A DNA stretch of 64,000 nt, from the NCBI GenBank assembly GCA_018968885.1, contig JAGWZK010000019.1, positions 1 through 64,000 on the forward strand, read 5' to 3'. The DNA comes from Planctomycetota bacterium. Lineage in GTDB: Bacteria; Planctomycetota; Phycisphaerae; Phycisphaerales; UBA1924. Both the position numbers and the translations under genes were made by a program. The notes under the pieces are model-generated. The model searched no databases, had not been told where the DNA came from, and saw only the letters and a program-made list of their open reading frames with translations. Position 1 is the stretch's first letter. Each line of letters opens with the position of its first letter. Positions 1-8,104 of this stretch are shown piece after piece.

Positions 1-325
1 CCTGCGGATTCGACAAAAACGCGGCAGCGTCTGCCGCACCCCACCCTTGGCATGCCTGCGACTGATGCAACTGAGTCCACCCGACCTTTCACGGGGACAG
101 GAGTTGCACGATGGCCGCGTTTCTGACGGATACGGACAGTGGCGATGAAGATTCCTCGAGCTGCGCATTTCAGAATTCACAAGTCATTCCGAACTTGAGC
201 CCGGCGACAGTCGCGCTGCACGGGTGGATCGATCCGAATCGGGAGGTGGGGGAGCGCGGCGTGCCGCTGGTTTCACCCCTTGTGCAATCGACGACGTATG
301 TGCAGGAGCGGTTGGGAGGGGTGAG
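1..325 (+). repeat. Direct repeat, copy 1 (leader plus start of Cys/Met PLP gene)
   Basis: Bases 1-325 match about 3863-4178. The match covers the hairpin at 21-37, the leader, the start codon region and about 70 codons. The main leader difference is at about 78-98, where copy 1 carries roughly nine more bases than copy 2. Similarity fades after about base 320. The window begins inside the repeat, so its upstream limit is not visible. Confidence 0.9.
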
Positions 326-341
326 TGCGAGAAGATGCTAG
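111..341 (+). pseudogene. Truncated duplicate of the Cys/Met-metabolism PLP enzyme gene
   Basis: This is a 76-codon reading frame. Its first 67 or so residues are about 85% identical by eye to the N-terminus of the full-length PLP enzyme at 3964. After the shared TTYVQER segment the frame diverges and stops at 339-341. It lacks the whole PLP-binding fold, including the catalytic lysine, so it cannot be an enzyme. The leader in front of it keeps the nested hairpin and the Shine-Dalgarno sequence of the intact gene, so a short peptide could still be translated under the same control. It is most simply a remnant of a partial duplication that now lies on the far side of the glycosidase gene. A role as a regulatory decoy is possible but purely inferred. 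Confidence 0.85.
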
Positions 342-383
342 GCATGAACAGTTTGCCGTTGGGTGTTCTGTGAGTTCAGCACC

Positions 384-3368
384 ATGCACAGGAGTAGTTA
401 CCCTAGCGGCATGAAGAGGCTGTATCACTGTGTGGGTGTGTGCTTGGTCGCGCTCTATTCGTTGGCCATGCCTTCGATGGCTGCTGAACCGCGTGATGAG
501 GCTGGGCAATTGGCTCGTTGGAGTGCCGATCGTGACCAGCGCATGTCGTGGTGGCGAGAGGCTCGTTTCGGCATGTTCATCCACTGGGGCTTGTATTCGG
601 GCGCGGGTGGGACGTGGGATGGAAAGGTCTACCCGCAGCACTATGCGGAGTGGATTCAACACTGGGCTGCGGTGCCTTGTGATCAATACGCGAGAGCAAT
701 GAAGCCACTCTTTGCGCCCGATCCAGGCGTGACGGACTCCTGGGCCGACCTGGCCAAGGACGCTGGGATGCGCTATGCGGTTCTGACTTCCAAGCATCAT
801 GATGGGTTCACGCTCTTCAACTCGGCGCACGCGTATTCGCTGGCGAATCCGATCCCGGGTGGCACGAACATTTCGCCAGCGGGGCGCGATGTGGCGCGTG
901 AATTCGCAGACTCGATGCGATCACGAGGTCTGCGAGCCGGATTTTACTATTCGCTGCTGGATTGGCAGCACCCTGACGCATATGAGATGGCGCTACCCGC
1001 GTATCCCAAATCGCCGCGGACTCGCGATCACGCTGAGTACATCGCGTATGTGCGCCATCACGTGAATGAACTGCTCTCAAACTACGGGCCACTCTGCACG
1101 ATCTGGTTTGACTATTCAGACAAGCAGCGCCAGGGAGCAGCGTGGGGAGCATCCAACCTGTTGGCGGACATGCGGGCCAAGCAACCGAGTATCCTCGTCA
1201 ACAACCGACTCTTTGAAGGACTTGAGAATAAGAACGGGGACTACGGCACTCCGGAAAAGTATGTTCCTCCGACTGGGCTTCCCGGTATGGACTGGGAGGT
1301 CAATCACACGCTGAATGAGTCATATGGCTACAGCTCGCACGACACGCTCTGGAAGGACTCGACCACTGTTGTACGTCTGCTGTGCGATGTCGTTTCCAAG
1401 GGCGGCAATCTGCTGCTCAACATCGGACCCGATGCGCACGGACGAGTTCCGGCGCCAGCGCAGGCGGCGCTGCGTGGTGTCGGTGCCTGGATGCGTGTGA
1501 ACTCCGAAGCGATCTATGGCACCACCTCAAGCCCATTTGTTCGACTCCCTTGGGGATGCGCCACGCAGAAGCCTGGCGTGCTGTATCTGATGGTGTTCGA
1601 TTGGCCCGCGGACGGGCGGCTCATCGTCCCAATGAAGGGGGCGATCAAGAGTGCTCGTCTGCTGGGACATGACGGTGAATTGTCATTCGATCGCAAAATG
1701 GGAGAAGTGCCGTGCCTTGAAGTACGGTTGCCAGAACACGCGATCGATCCCGCGTGTTCGGTGGTCAAACTTGAACTTGATGGTGATGTTCTTCCCACGC
1801 CTTTTGTCGTGTTTCCCAAAGGCAATGGCGTGCTCTCGCTGCGCCCACATGATGCCACGCTCAATGGTCCATCCTTGCGAGTTGAGCAAGTGGGGGCGGT
1901 CGGGGACGTTCAATACAACCTTGGGTACTGGCTCGACACTGCCGCGACCGCGAGCTTTCCGATTGGAATAGGGGCCGATCAGCAAGGTGAATATGCGGTG
2001 GAGATGGAAATTGGGTGCGCTGATGCCTCTGCTGGTGCGACCATGACACTCAAGACCCCTTCGGGCGACCTGGGGTTCACCGTGCCGGGGACGGGAGGCT
2101 GGCAGCAATACCGGCTCATGGAAGTGGGGCGCGTGACGCTGTTGCCGGGCTCGCATGTACTGACACTTGCAGCACTGACCAAGCCTGGAGAAGCGGTCGT
2201 CAATGTGCGTTCAATCACTCTCCGTCTGCGAGAGCGCAAGCCGGTGCGTCTGGATCTGGATGCGGATGTCGCTGGGCAGGTTGTTGTGGACCGGGAGGCG
2301 GGAGTCTATCTGGGGCATGTCTCGACCATCCTGCTCGATGATCGGAAGACGATTCTCGCCGCGTATCCCAAGGGACACGGAAAGGGTCCGATCGTGCTCA
2401 AACGCAGTGAGGATGGAGGGGGCACGTGGTCACCCCGCTTACCCACACCAGCCTCTTGGGAGACGAGCAAAGAGACTCCAACGCTTTTCAACCTCGGAGG
2501 CGGGTCGCTCATCTTGTTTTCGGGGCTTTATCCGATCCGGGCTGCTCGCTCGGGCGATTCGGGCGCGACTTGGAGCGAACTTTCGCCCATCGGCGAATTC
2601 GGAGGCATTGTGGCCATGGGCGGCGTGGCTCGTTGCGGCGAGGGAAAGTTTGCCGCGTTCTTTCACGATGACGGTCGCTATTTCCGTGCGGATGGAAAGG
2701 CGGCGGGCGTGTTCACGGTTTACCAGTCCAACTCGGATGACGAAGGTGCGACTTGGAAGACTCCACGCGCGATCTGGAGCGGGTCGGAAGTGCATCTGTG
2801 CGAACCGGGCGTAGTGGCATCGCCTGATGGAGGGACGATCGCGCTGCTGCTCCGCGAGAACCGGCGCCGGAAAAACTCTCACATCATGTTCAGCACTGAC
2901 CAGAGCGCCACTTGGAGAGGTCCTTTCGAGTTACCTTCATTCCTCACGGGAGATCGGCATACGGCAACTTATTCCACCGATGGGCGTCTGGTTATCACGT
3001 TCCGCTGCATGGCCAAGGACGAGCCGTGGCGGGGAGACTGGGTGGCGTGGGTCGGCGGCTGGGACGATATCGCTCGAGCGACTGGTCCTGATGCGAAGAT
3101 CAGCGAGCGGGAAAGTGCGAAGGCAGCAGCGACGACTCGCGGCAACTACTTTGTGCGTCTGAAGAACAATTTCGGCGAGTGGGACTGCGGTTATCCTGGT
3201 CTGGAGTGCCTTCCGGACGGAACGTTGGTGGCGACCACCTACGGGACGTGGGAAGCGGGTGAGAAGCCGTCTATTTTGTGTGTGCGGTTCACTCTTGCGG
3301 AACTCGATGCCAAGGCTGCAAAGGCAGTCAGGCAGGAACGGGCGGAACCCTCTTTCATCGGGCGATGA
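384..3368 (+). CDS. Secreted GH29 alpha-L-fucosidase fused to a sialidase-like (BNR) domain
   Basis: A probable exported glycan-degrading enzyme of about 994 residues. An N-terminal hydrophobic signal segment ends near ...MPSMAAEP. ATG 411 is an equally possible start and leaves a cleaner signal peptide. Residues about 50-460 look like a GH29 alpha-L-fucosidase: FGMFIHWGLYS, LTSKHHDGFTLF, the TIWFDYSD block with the expected nucleophile Asp near residue 243, and GGNLLLNIGPDAHG. After a beta-rich middle, residues about 630-980 resemble a sialidase/BNR beta-propeller with Asp-box motifs SEDGGGTW, SGDSGATW, SDDEGATW and STDQSATW. The fusion suggests attack on fucosylated, possibly sialylated, glycans. 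Whether the propeller is a true neuraminidase or only a binding module cannot be told by eye. The gene lies between two copies of the 5' end of a methionine gene, which suggests insertion or duplication at this site. No terminator was seen after it. Confidence 0.85.
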   Translation: MHRSSYPSGMKRLYHCVGVCLVALYSLAMPSMAAEPRDEAGQLARWSADRDQRMSWWREARFGMFIHWGLYSGAGGTWDGKVYPQHYAEWIQHWAAVPCDQYARAMKPLFAPDPGVTDSWADLAKDAGMRYAVLTSKHHDGFTLFNSAHAYSLANPIPGGTNISPAGRDVAREFADSMRSRGLRAGFYYSLLDWQHPDAYEMALPAYPKSPRTRDHAEYIAYVRHHVNELLSNYGPLCTIWFDYSDKQRQGAAWGASNLLADMRAKQPSILVNNRLFEGLENKNGDYGTPEKYVPPTGLPGMDWEVNHTLNESYGYSSHDTLWKDSTTVVRLLCDVVSKGGNLLLNIGPDAHGRVPAPAQAALRGVGAWMRVNSEAIYGTTSSPFVRLPWGCATQKPGVLYLMVFDWPADGRLIVPMKGAIKSARLLGHDGELSFDRKMGEVPCLEVRLPEHAIDPACSVVKLELDGDVLPTPFVVFPKGNGVLSLRPHDATLNGPSLRVEQVGAVGDVQYNLGYWLDTAATASFPIGIGADQQGEYAVEMEIGCADASAGATMTLKTPSGDLGFTVPGTGGWQQYRLMEVGRVTLLPGSHVLTLAALTKPGEAVVNVRSITLRLRERKPVRLDLDADVAGQVVVDREAGVYLGHVSTILLDDRKTILAAYPKGHGKGPIVLKRSEDGGGTWSPRLPTPASWETSKETPTLFNLGGGSLILFSGLYPIRAARSGDSGATWSELSPIGEFGGIVAMGGVARCGEGKFAAFFHDDGRYFRADGKAAGVFTVYQSNSDDEGATWKTPRAIWSGSEVHLCEPGVVASPDGGTIALLLRENRRRKNSHIMFSTDQSATWRGPFELPSFLTGDRHTATYSTDGRLVITFRCMAKDEPWRGDWVAWVGGWDDIARATGPDAKISERESAKAAATTRGNYFVRLKNNFGEWDCGYPGLECLPDGTLVATTYGTWEAGEKPSILCVRFTLAELDAKAAKAVRQERAEPSFIGR

Positions 3369-3744
3369 AAATCGGGTCGATTGCTTCGGTTATGGCAAGC
3401 AGCGCCATGCTTTGGACTGATGCGGTTGTTGGTGCCGGATCGGGCCAAAGTGCTTCGTTTGGGCCGGCCATGTGATGACTCAGTGAAAGTTGTATTGGCT
3501 GGGATGCTGCGCGGACACAGCGGATGCTGCGGTTGCTCAGCGTCTGGAGTTGTTTCACGGTTTCGAAGCAGGGGCGCATCATCTGAAATGGCGATGACAT
3601 AGCGAGCAGAACCTTGGATATTGACTGGAAACTGAGTCATGCTGACTCCGCGTGATCGGGCCTGCTGCTTCGCTGATTGGAGGCGAAAAGTGCAGTGCCG
3701 CGTTATTCGCTTGCCCCGCGGTGATCAGAGGGCTAGAGTTTTGG

Positions 3745-3842
3745 GCATCAAGAGTCCCGGAACCGATGGCGTTCCGGGCGGCAACCGAGCCGACTTTCAA
3801 GTCAGCGCCACGGTGCCGAGGCCCACGAGTGGGGTCCGATGC
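3745..3842 (+). ncRNA. SAM riboswitch aptamer (SAM-I/SAM-IV clan)
   Basis: The sequence carries the conserved SAM-aptamer core: ATCAAGAG at 3747-3754, GGCAACC at 3780-3786 and GGTGCC at 3812-3817. Pairings found by eye are P1 GCATC 3745-3749 with GATGC 3838-3842; P2 CCCGGAAC 3756-3763 with GTTCCGGG 3771-3778; a P3 hairpin GACTT 3792-3796 with AAGTC 3799-3803, inside the GGC/GCC closing pairs; and P4 GGCCC 3820-3824 with GGGTC 3832-3836. The P2 loop TGGC (3767-3770) can form a pseudoknot with GCCA (3807-3810), as known for this clan. P2 is a simple short hairpin without the usual kink-turn, closer to SAM-IV or the SAM-I/IV variant. It lies directly upstream of a methionine-pathway operon. Confidence 0.85.
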
Positions 3843-3843
3843 G

Positions 3844-3975
3844 GTCGAAACAGCGGGTTTTTCCTGCGGATTCGACAAAAACGCGGCAGCGTCTGCCGCA
3901 CCCCACCCTTGGCACGCCTGCGACTGATGCAACTGAGTCCTTGATAAGGACGGGAGTTGCACGATGGCCGCGTTT
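3844..3975 (+). promoter_or_regulatory. Putative expression platform of the SAM riboswitch, with SD and start region
   Basis: Several helices follow the aptamer: GTCGAA 3844-3849 with TTCGAC 3871-3876, enclosing GCGGG/CCTGC; GCGGCAG 3883-3889 with CTGCCGC 3893-3899; and a nested stem GCAACT 3929-3934 with AGTTGC 3955-3960 around GTCCTT 3937-3942 with AAGGAC 3946-3951. The Shine-Dalgarno GGGAG (3952-3956) is partly inside the outer stem. AAACGCGGC (3879-3887) is also perfectly complementary to codons 2-4 (GCCGCGTTT, 3967-3975), which competes with the 3883-3899 hairpin. No U-run terminator is evident, so translational control is the likelier mode. Which state SAM favours is not derivable here. 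Confidence 0.65.
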
Positions 3976-4178
3976 CTGACGGATACCGACAGTGGCGATG
4001 AAGATTCTTCCCGTTGCGAGTTTCAAAGCTCACAATTGATTCCGAACCTGAGCCCGGCGACGGTGGCGCTGCACGGGTGGGTGGATCCGAATCGGGAGGT
4101 GGGGGAGCACGGCGTGGCGCTGACTTCGCCTTTGGTTCAATCGACAACGTACGTGCAGGAGCGGGTGGGAGAGCACAC
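3863..4178 (+). repeat. Direct repeat, copy 2 (leader plus start of Cys/Met PLP gene)
   Basis: Partner of the repeat at 1-325. This copy leads into the intact gene and retains the upstream SAM aptamer. The two copies flank about 3.5 kb containing the fucosidase-sialidase-like gene. Confidence 0.88.
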
Positions 4179-5325
4179 CGGGCACTGCTATTCGCGGGTA
4201 TCGAACCCGACGGTGGATGATCTGGAGCGCGTGCTGGGTGCGCTTGAGGCTGCGCCGCCAGCGGTGACTTTTGCGACGGGGCTTGCGGCTGAGACTGCGT
4301 TGTTTCTCTCGCTCTTGAAGTCTGGCGATCACGCGGTGCTGGGGGATGCGATCTATGGCGGCACGGTGCGGCTGTTTCAGCAGTTGCTGAATGACCTGGG
4401 GATCTCCGCGACGTTCGTGGATTCCAGCGATCCGGGGCAGGTGGCGCGGGCGATCACGGCCAAGACCAAGCTGGTGTTCATCGAGACGCCAGCGAATCCG
4501 ACGTTGAAGCTGACGGATATTGCCGCGATTGCGCGGCTCACTAAAGTGGCAGGGATTCCGCTTGTCGTGGACAACACGTTTCAGACGGCGGTGCTGCAGC
4601 GCCCCTTGGATCTGGGCGCGGATATCTCGCTGTATTCGACGACCAAGCACATTGAGGGGCATTCGACCGCCTTGGGCGGTGCGGTGGTGAGCCGCGATGA
4701 GAAGTTCTTGCAGCGGCTGCGGTTTATTCGTAAGTCCACGGGCGCGATTCAGACGCCGTTCAATGCGTGGCTGACGCTGCGAGGGATTCAGACGCTGCCT
4801 TTGCGGCTGAAGCAGCACTCAGAGAATGCGCTGGAAGTGGCAAAGTGGCTGAGCACGCATCAGGGTGTGCGGCTCGTGAACTATCCGGGTCTGGAATCAC
4901 ACCCCCAGCACGCGCTTGCTGTGGCACAGCATCGGAATGTCAAGGGGAAGATTGGTCAGCGCGATGCGCTGCACGGCGGCGTGGTGTCCTTTGAAGTGGT
5001 GGGGGGTGTGGAGGCGGGACGCGCGGTGTTGAACAACGTCAAGCTGTGTTCGCTAGTGGAGCACATCGGCAGCGTGCAAACGTTGATCACGCATCCGGCG
5101 ACGATGACGCATGGGGATGTGCCGCGGGAGCAGAGAGAAGCGGTGGGAATCACGGATGGATTACTCCGCCTGAGCGTGGGGATCGAGCCGGCGGAGGAGA
5201 TCATCGCGGATCTGGAACAGGCGATTCATAGAGCCACTTCGGGAACGATCGCGTCGGGGACTGCGAGTGTTCAGCAAAGCAAGGTATCTTCACGTGGAGG
5301 TGCGGTATGTCCGGCTCTCGTGTGA
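3964..5325 (+). CDS. Cys/Met-metabolism PLP-dependent enzyme (cystathionine gamma-synthase / O-acylhomoserine sulfhydrylase family)
   Basis: A 453-residue cytosolic enzyme of the cystathionine synthase/lyase fold. Family landmarks are YSRVSNPTVDDLERVLGALE, TFATGLAAETALFLSLLKSGD, VFIETPANPTLKL, DNTF, and the PLP Schiff-base lysine in YSTTKHIEGHS (Lys228). The C-terminus has the expected THPATMTH and RLSVGIE blocks. It should build cystathionine or homocysteine from an activated homoserine; the acyl donor and the sulfur source cannot be assigned from sequence alone. The first 50 or so residues are an extra N-terminal extension. The ATG follows GGGAG with a 7-base spacer. The SAM riboswitch upstream and the following homoserine-forming genes support a methionine biosynthetic role. 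Its 3' end overlaps the next gene by 19 bases, indicating translational coupling. Confidence 0.9.
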   Translation: MAAFLTDTDSGDEDSSRCEFQSSQLIPNLSPATVALHGWVDPNREVGEHGVALTSPLVQSTTYVQERVGEHTGHCYSRVSNPTVDDLERVLGALEAAPPAVTFATGLAAETALFLSLLKSGDHAVLGDAIYGGTVRLFQQLLNDLGISATFVDSSDPGQVARAITAKTKLVFIETPANPTLKLTDIAAIARLTKVAGIPLVVDNTFQTAVLQRPLDLGADISLYSTTKHIEGHSTALGGAVVSRDEKFLQRLRFIRKSTGAIQTPFNAWLTLRGIQTLPLRLKQHSENALEVAKWLSTHQGVRLVNYPGLESHPQHALAVAQHRNVKGKIGQRDALHGGVVSFEVVGGVEAGRAVLNNVKLCSLVEHIGSVQTLITHPATMTHGDVPREQREAVGITDGLLRLSVGIEPAEEIIADLEQAIHRATSGTIASGTASVQQSKVSSRGGAVCPALV

Positions 5326-7031
5326 ATGCCCATGTACGCATTCCGAATCTGATCGTGCTGAAGTTGGGCGGCTCGGTGCTTGAATCTGAGGCGTCGCTGC
5401 CTCTGGCGGTGCATGAGATCTATCGCTGGGTGCGGGCTGGGCATCCGGTCATCGCGGTGGTGTCGGCCTTTGCCGGGCGGACCAATGCGCTTTTGGCGCA
5501 GGCGAAGCAGTATGCGGATGAGCCGAACCAAACGGCGCTTGCCGCCTTGGCGGCGACGGGAGAAGAGACGTCTGCAGCGCTTCTCACCATGTGTCTGGAG
5601 AGGGCGGGAATTGCCGCGACGTGCGCGGATGCGGCGGCGATCGGATTGCGCACTAAGGGCGAGACGCTCGATGCGGAGCCAGTGTCGGTGGATGCGGGCG
5701 CGGTCCAGGCGCGGCTGCGCGATGCGGCGGTGCTGGTGGTGCCGGGGTTCACCGGGCGCGATGAGCATGGTGACACGACACTGCTGGGTCGGGGCGGGTC
5801 GGACCTAACTGCGTTGTTTCTGGCACAGGCGCTGGGTGGTCGATGTCGACTGGTGAAGGATGTGCGCGGTGTGTATGAGAGCGATCCGGCGCTGGGTGGA
5901 TCACCCGGGAGATTCGCGGAATTGACTTGGGATGAAGTGATTCGTGTGGGATCTGAAATCGTCCAGCCCAAGACCGCGCGGCTGGGGAAGCAGTGGAAGT
6001 GCGAGTTTGAAGTGGCGGGGTCGCTGAGCCCGGTGGTGACGGTGGTGGGGGCGAGGCAGAAAGAGCCGGTTCGGGACGCCTCGCTGCCGGCGAGATTGAA
6101 GGTTGCGGTGCTGGGTTGCGGGACGGTGGGGGGTGGTGTGTATCAGGCACTGACGCGGCTGAGGAATGTGTGTGAGGTGTTGAGTGTCGGTGTGCGGCGG
6201 CGCGAGCAGGCGATCGCGGCAGGGGTGAGTGAGGGAATCATCACGAGCGACTTGGATGCGGTGGTTAGTGGCGAGGCGGATGTGGTGATTGAATTGATGG
6301 GGGGCCAAGATCCGGCAGCGCGGCTGATGGAGTGTGCGCTTCGGAATGGCAAGCATGTGATCACTGCGAATAAAGCGGTGATCGCTTTGCACGGGGCGAG
6401 ATTTCAGCACATTGCCCGCGAAAATGGTGTGACTCTGCGATACTCGGCGGCAGTGGGTGGCGCAGTACCGATGATCGAAGCGGTGCGGCAGGTCGCGGCA
6501 AATGGTGGAGTCGCACGCTGTGAGGGGATCGTGAATGGCACGACGAATTTCGTATTAACGCTGTTGAGCGAAGGAAAGTCATTTGATGAGGCAGTGCGGG
6601 CAGCGCAAGAGGCGGGGTTTGCCGAGGCGGATCCGAGCCGAGACCTGGATGGAGTGGATGCAGAGGACAAGCTACGAGTGCTTGCTCAGATCGCGTTTGG
6701 TGAGAGAGGTAAGAGCGTGCAGGTGCGGCGGGTCGGGCTAAGGCCACAGAATCTGAACGATGTGGCGGCGGTGCGGGCCGGGCGGGTGCGGCATCTGGCC
6801 AGACTGGAAGTTGATGGAGAGCGTTTGCAGGCGAGCGTTGAGCCAGTGACATTGGATGCAGGGCATCCTTTGCTTGCGGTACGCGGTGCTGGGAATGCGC
6901 TGGCAGTGACGTGCCGCGATGGGAGTGTGATGGTGGTGCGCGGCAAGGGTGCAGGGCGTTGGCCGACGACGGAGGCGGTGATCGCGGACGTGGTGGATGT
7001 GTGGCTGGAGCGATGCGGAGGTGCCCAATGA
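5307..7031 (+). CDS. Bifunctional aspartokinase / homoserine dehydrogenase without ACT domains (ThrA/MetL-like)
   Basis: A 574-residue fusion that would catalyse the first and third steps from aspartate to homoserine. The kinase part (about 14-250) shows VLKLGGSVL, DEHGDTTLLGRGGSDLTA and VKDVRGVYESDP. The dehydrogenase part (about 264-570) shows VAVLGCGTVGGGVYQ, VIELMGG, HVITANKAVIALHG, GIVNGTTNFVLT and EADPSRDLDGVDAEDKL. E. coli ThrA/MetL are about 810-820 residues with a regulatory region of ACT modules between the catalytic domains. Here the kinase ends at QPKTARLGKQWKCEFEV and the NAD(P)-binding domain starts within about 30 residues, so the ACT region is absent, and there is no C-terminal ACT either. 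Allosteric feedback by threonine or lysine is therefore unlikely. It overlaps its upstream neighbour by 19 bases and the next gene by ATGA. Confidence 0.93.
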   Translation: MSGSRVNAHVRIPNLIVLKLGGSVLESEASLPLAVHEIYRWVRAGHPVIAVVSAFAGRTNALLAQAKQYADEPNQTALAALAATGEETSAALLTMCLERAGIAATCADAAAIGLRTKGETLDAEPVSVDAGAVQARLRDAAVLVVPGFTGRDEHGDTTLLGRGGSDLTALFLAQALGGRCRLVKDVRGVYESDPALGGSPGRFAELTWDEVIRVGSEIVQPKTARLGKQWKCEFEVAGSLSPVVTVVGARQKEPVRDASLPARLKVAVLGCGTVGGGVYQALTRLRNVCEVLSVGVRRREQAIAAGVSEGIITSDLDAVVSGEADVVIELMGGQDPAARLMECALRNGKHVITANKAVIALHGARFQHIARENGVTLRYSAAVGGAVPMIEAVRQVAANGGVARCEGIVNGTTNFVLTLLSEGKSFDEAVRAAQEAGFAEADPSRDLDGVDAEDKLRVLAQIAFGERGKSVQVRRVGLRPQNLNDVAAVRAGRVRHLARLEVDGERLQASVEPVTLDAGHPLLAVRGAGNALAVTCRDGSVMVVRGKGAGRWPTTEAVIADVVDVWLERCGGAQ

Positions 7032-8098
7032 ATGGACGGAGCGTGCTGGATGAATGCAAGATCGCAGTGGTGGGTGCGACGGGGGCGGTTGGGCTTGAGG
7101 TGCTGTCGATCCTTGCGGGGCGAGGTGTGCCTTCCACGCATGTGATCTCGCTGGCATCGGAGAGATCAGCGGGGACGAAGTTGGCGTATGGCCGTGATCA
7201 AGTGATTGTAAAGGCGGTTTCGGCCGAGGCGTTTGATGGCGTGGAATACGCGATCTTTGCCGCGGATGGATCGACTTCGACGCGGTGGGCAGCGGTGGCG
7301 GTGCAGCGAGGCGTCACGGTGATTGATAACTCGTCGGCGTTTCGCATGGCGGACGGCGTGCCGCTGGTGGTGCCGGAGATCAATGGTGGTGTGTTGGATG
7401 GCGATGCTGGGAAGGCGCAGATCATCGCCAATCCCAATTGTTCGACGATTCTGCTTCTGCTGGCTCTGGAGCCCTTGCGTGCCGCGTTTGGCGTGTGCGA
7501 GATCGTGGTGAGCACGTATCAGGCGGTGTCGGGCGCGGGAATCGCGGCGATGGATGAGTTGCGCGAGCAGACGCGCGATGTGCTGGCGGGGAAGGCCGCG
7601 CAGCCGAAAGTTTTTACCGAGCCGTGCGCATTCAATCTTTTTAGCCATGATTCGTCGGTGGATGTAGAGACTGGGCAGAATGGTGAAGAGACCAAGATCA
7701 TCGCGGAGACACGGAAGATCTGGAATGATGCGGAAGTGCGAGTGATTCCCACCTGCGTGCGGGTGCCGGTATTGCGGGCGCACACACAGGCGGTAACGGT
7801 GAGGCTGGGGCGTGCCGCAATTGGGGAGGAAGTGGGCGACGCGATGAGCCGCGGCGTGGGGTTACGCGTGATGGATGATCGACAGGGAAACAGATTCCCC
7901 ACCCCGGCCAAGGCCAGTGGTGCGGATGAGGTGTTGGTGGGGCGGATTCGCGCGGCCGAGCCAATTGCGACAGGCGCAACGACTGATCGCTTCTGCCTGC
8001 TGCTGTCCGGAGATCAACTCCGCAAGGGTGCAGCGCTCAACGCGGTGCAGATCGCGGAATATGTGGAATCACGCAGGAATGCGGCGGTGGCGAACTAG
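7028..8098 (+). CDS. asd: Aspartate-semialdehyde dehydrogenase
   Basis: A 356-residue enzyme that reduces aspartyl phosphate to aspartate semialdehyde, the step between the two activities of the preceding fusion enzyme. The N-terminal Rossmann motif is VVGATGAVGLEVL. The active-site cysteine lies in ANPNCSTILLLLAL near residue 137, followed by STYQAVSGAGI. The conserved RVPVLRAHTQAV block is present. The start ATG overlaps the stop of the upstream gene (ATGA), which fixes the start and argues for translational coupling. The operon order PLP enzyme, AK-HSD, Asd gives a self-contained supply of homoserine for methionine behind one SAM riboswitch. Confidence 0.95.
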   Translation: MNGRSVLDECKIAVVGATGAVGLEVLSILAGRGVPSTHVISLASERSAGTKLAYGRDQVIVKAVSAEAFDGVEYAIFAADGSTSTRWAAVAVQRGVTVIDNSSAFRMADGVPLVVPEINGGVLDGDAGKAQIIANPNCSTILLLLALEPLRAAFGVCEIVVSTYQAVSGAGIAAMDELREQTRDVLAGKAAQPKVFTEPCAFNLFSHDSSVDVETGQNGEETKIIAETRKIWNDAEVRVIPTCVRVPVLRAHTQAVTVRLGRAAIGEEVGDAMSRGVGLRVMDDRQGNRFPTPAKASGADEVLVGRIRAAEPIATGATTDRFCLLLSGDQLRKGAALNAVQIAEYVESRRNAAVAN

Positions 8099-8104
8099 AT
8101 CACG

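Noticed and set aside
363-383. GTG 363 as the start of the fucosidase-sialidase-like gene
   Set aside because: Starting at ATG 384 or 411 puts the hydrophobic signal segment close to the N-terminus; the GTG adds unlike residues.
3652-3927. Open frame of 91 codons across the riboswitch
   Set aside because: It overlaps the SAM aptamer and platform, has no ribosome site of note and no family resemblance; the RNA structure explains the sequence.
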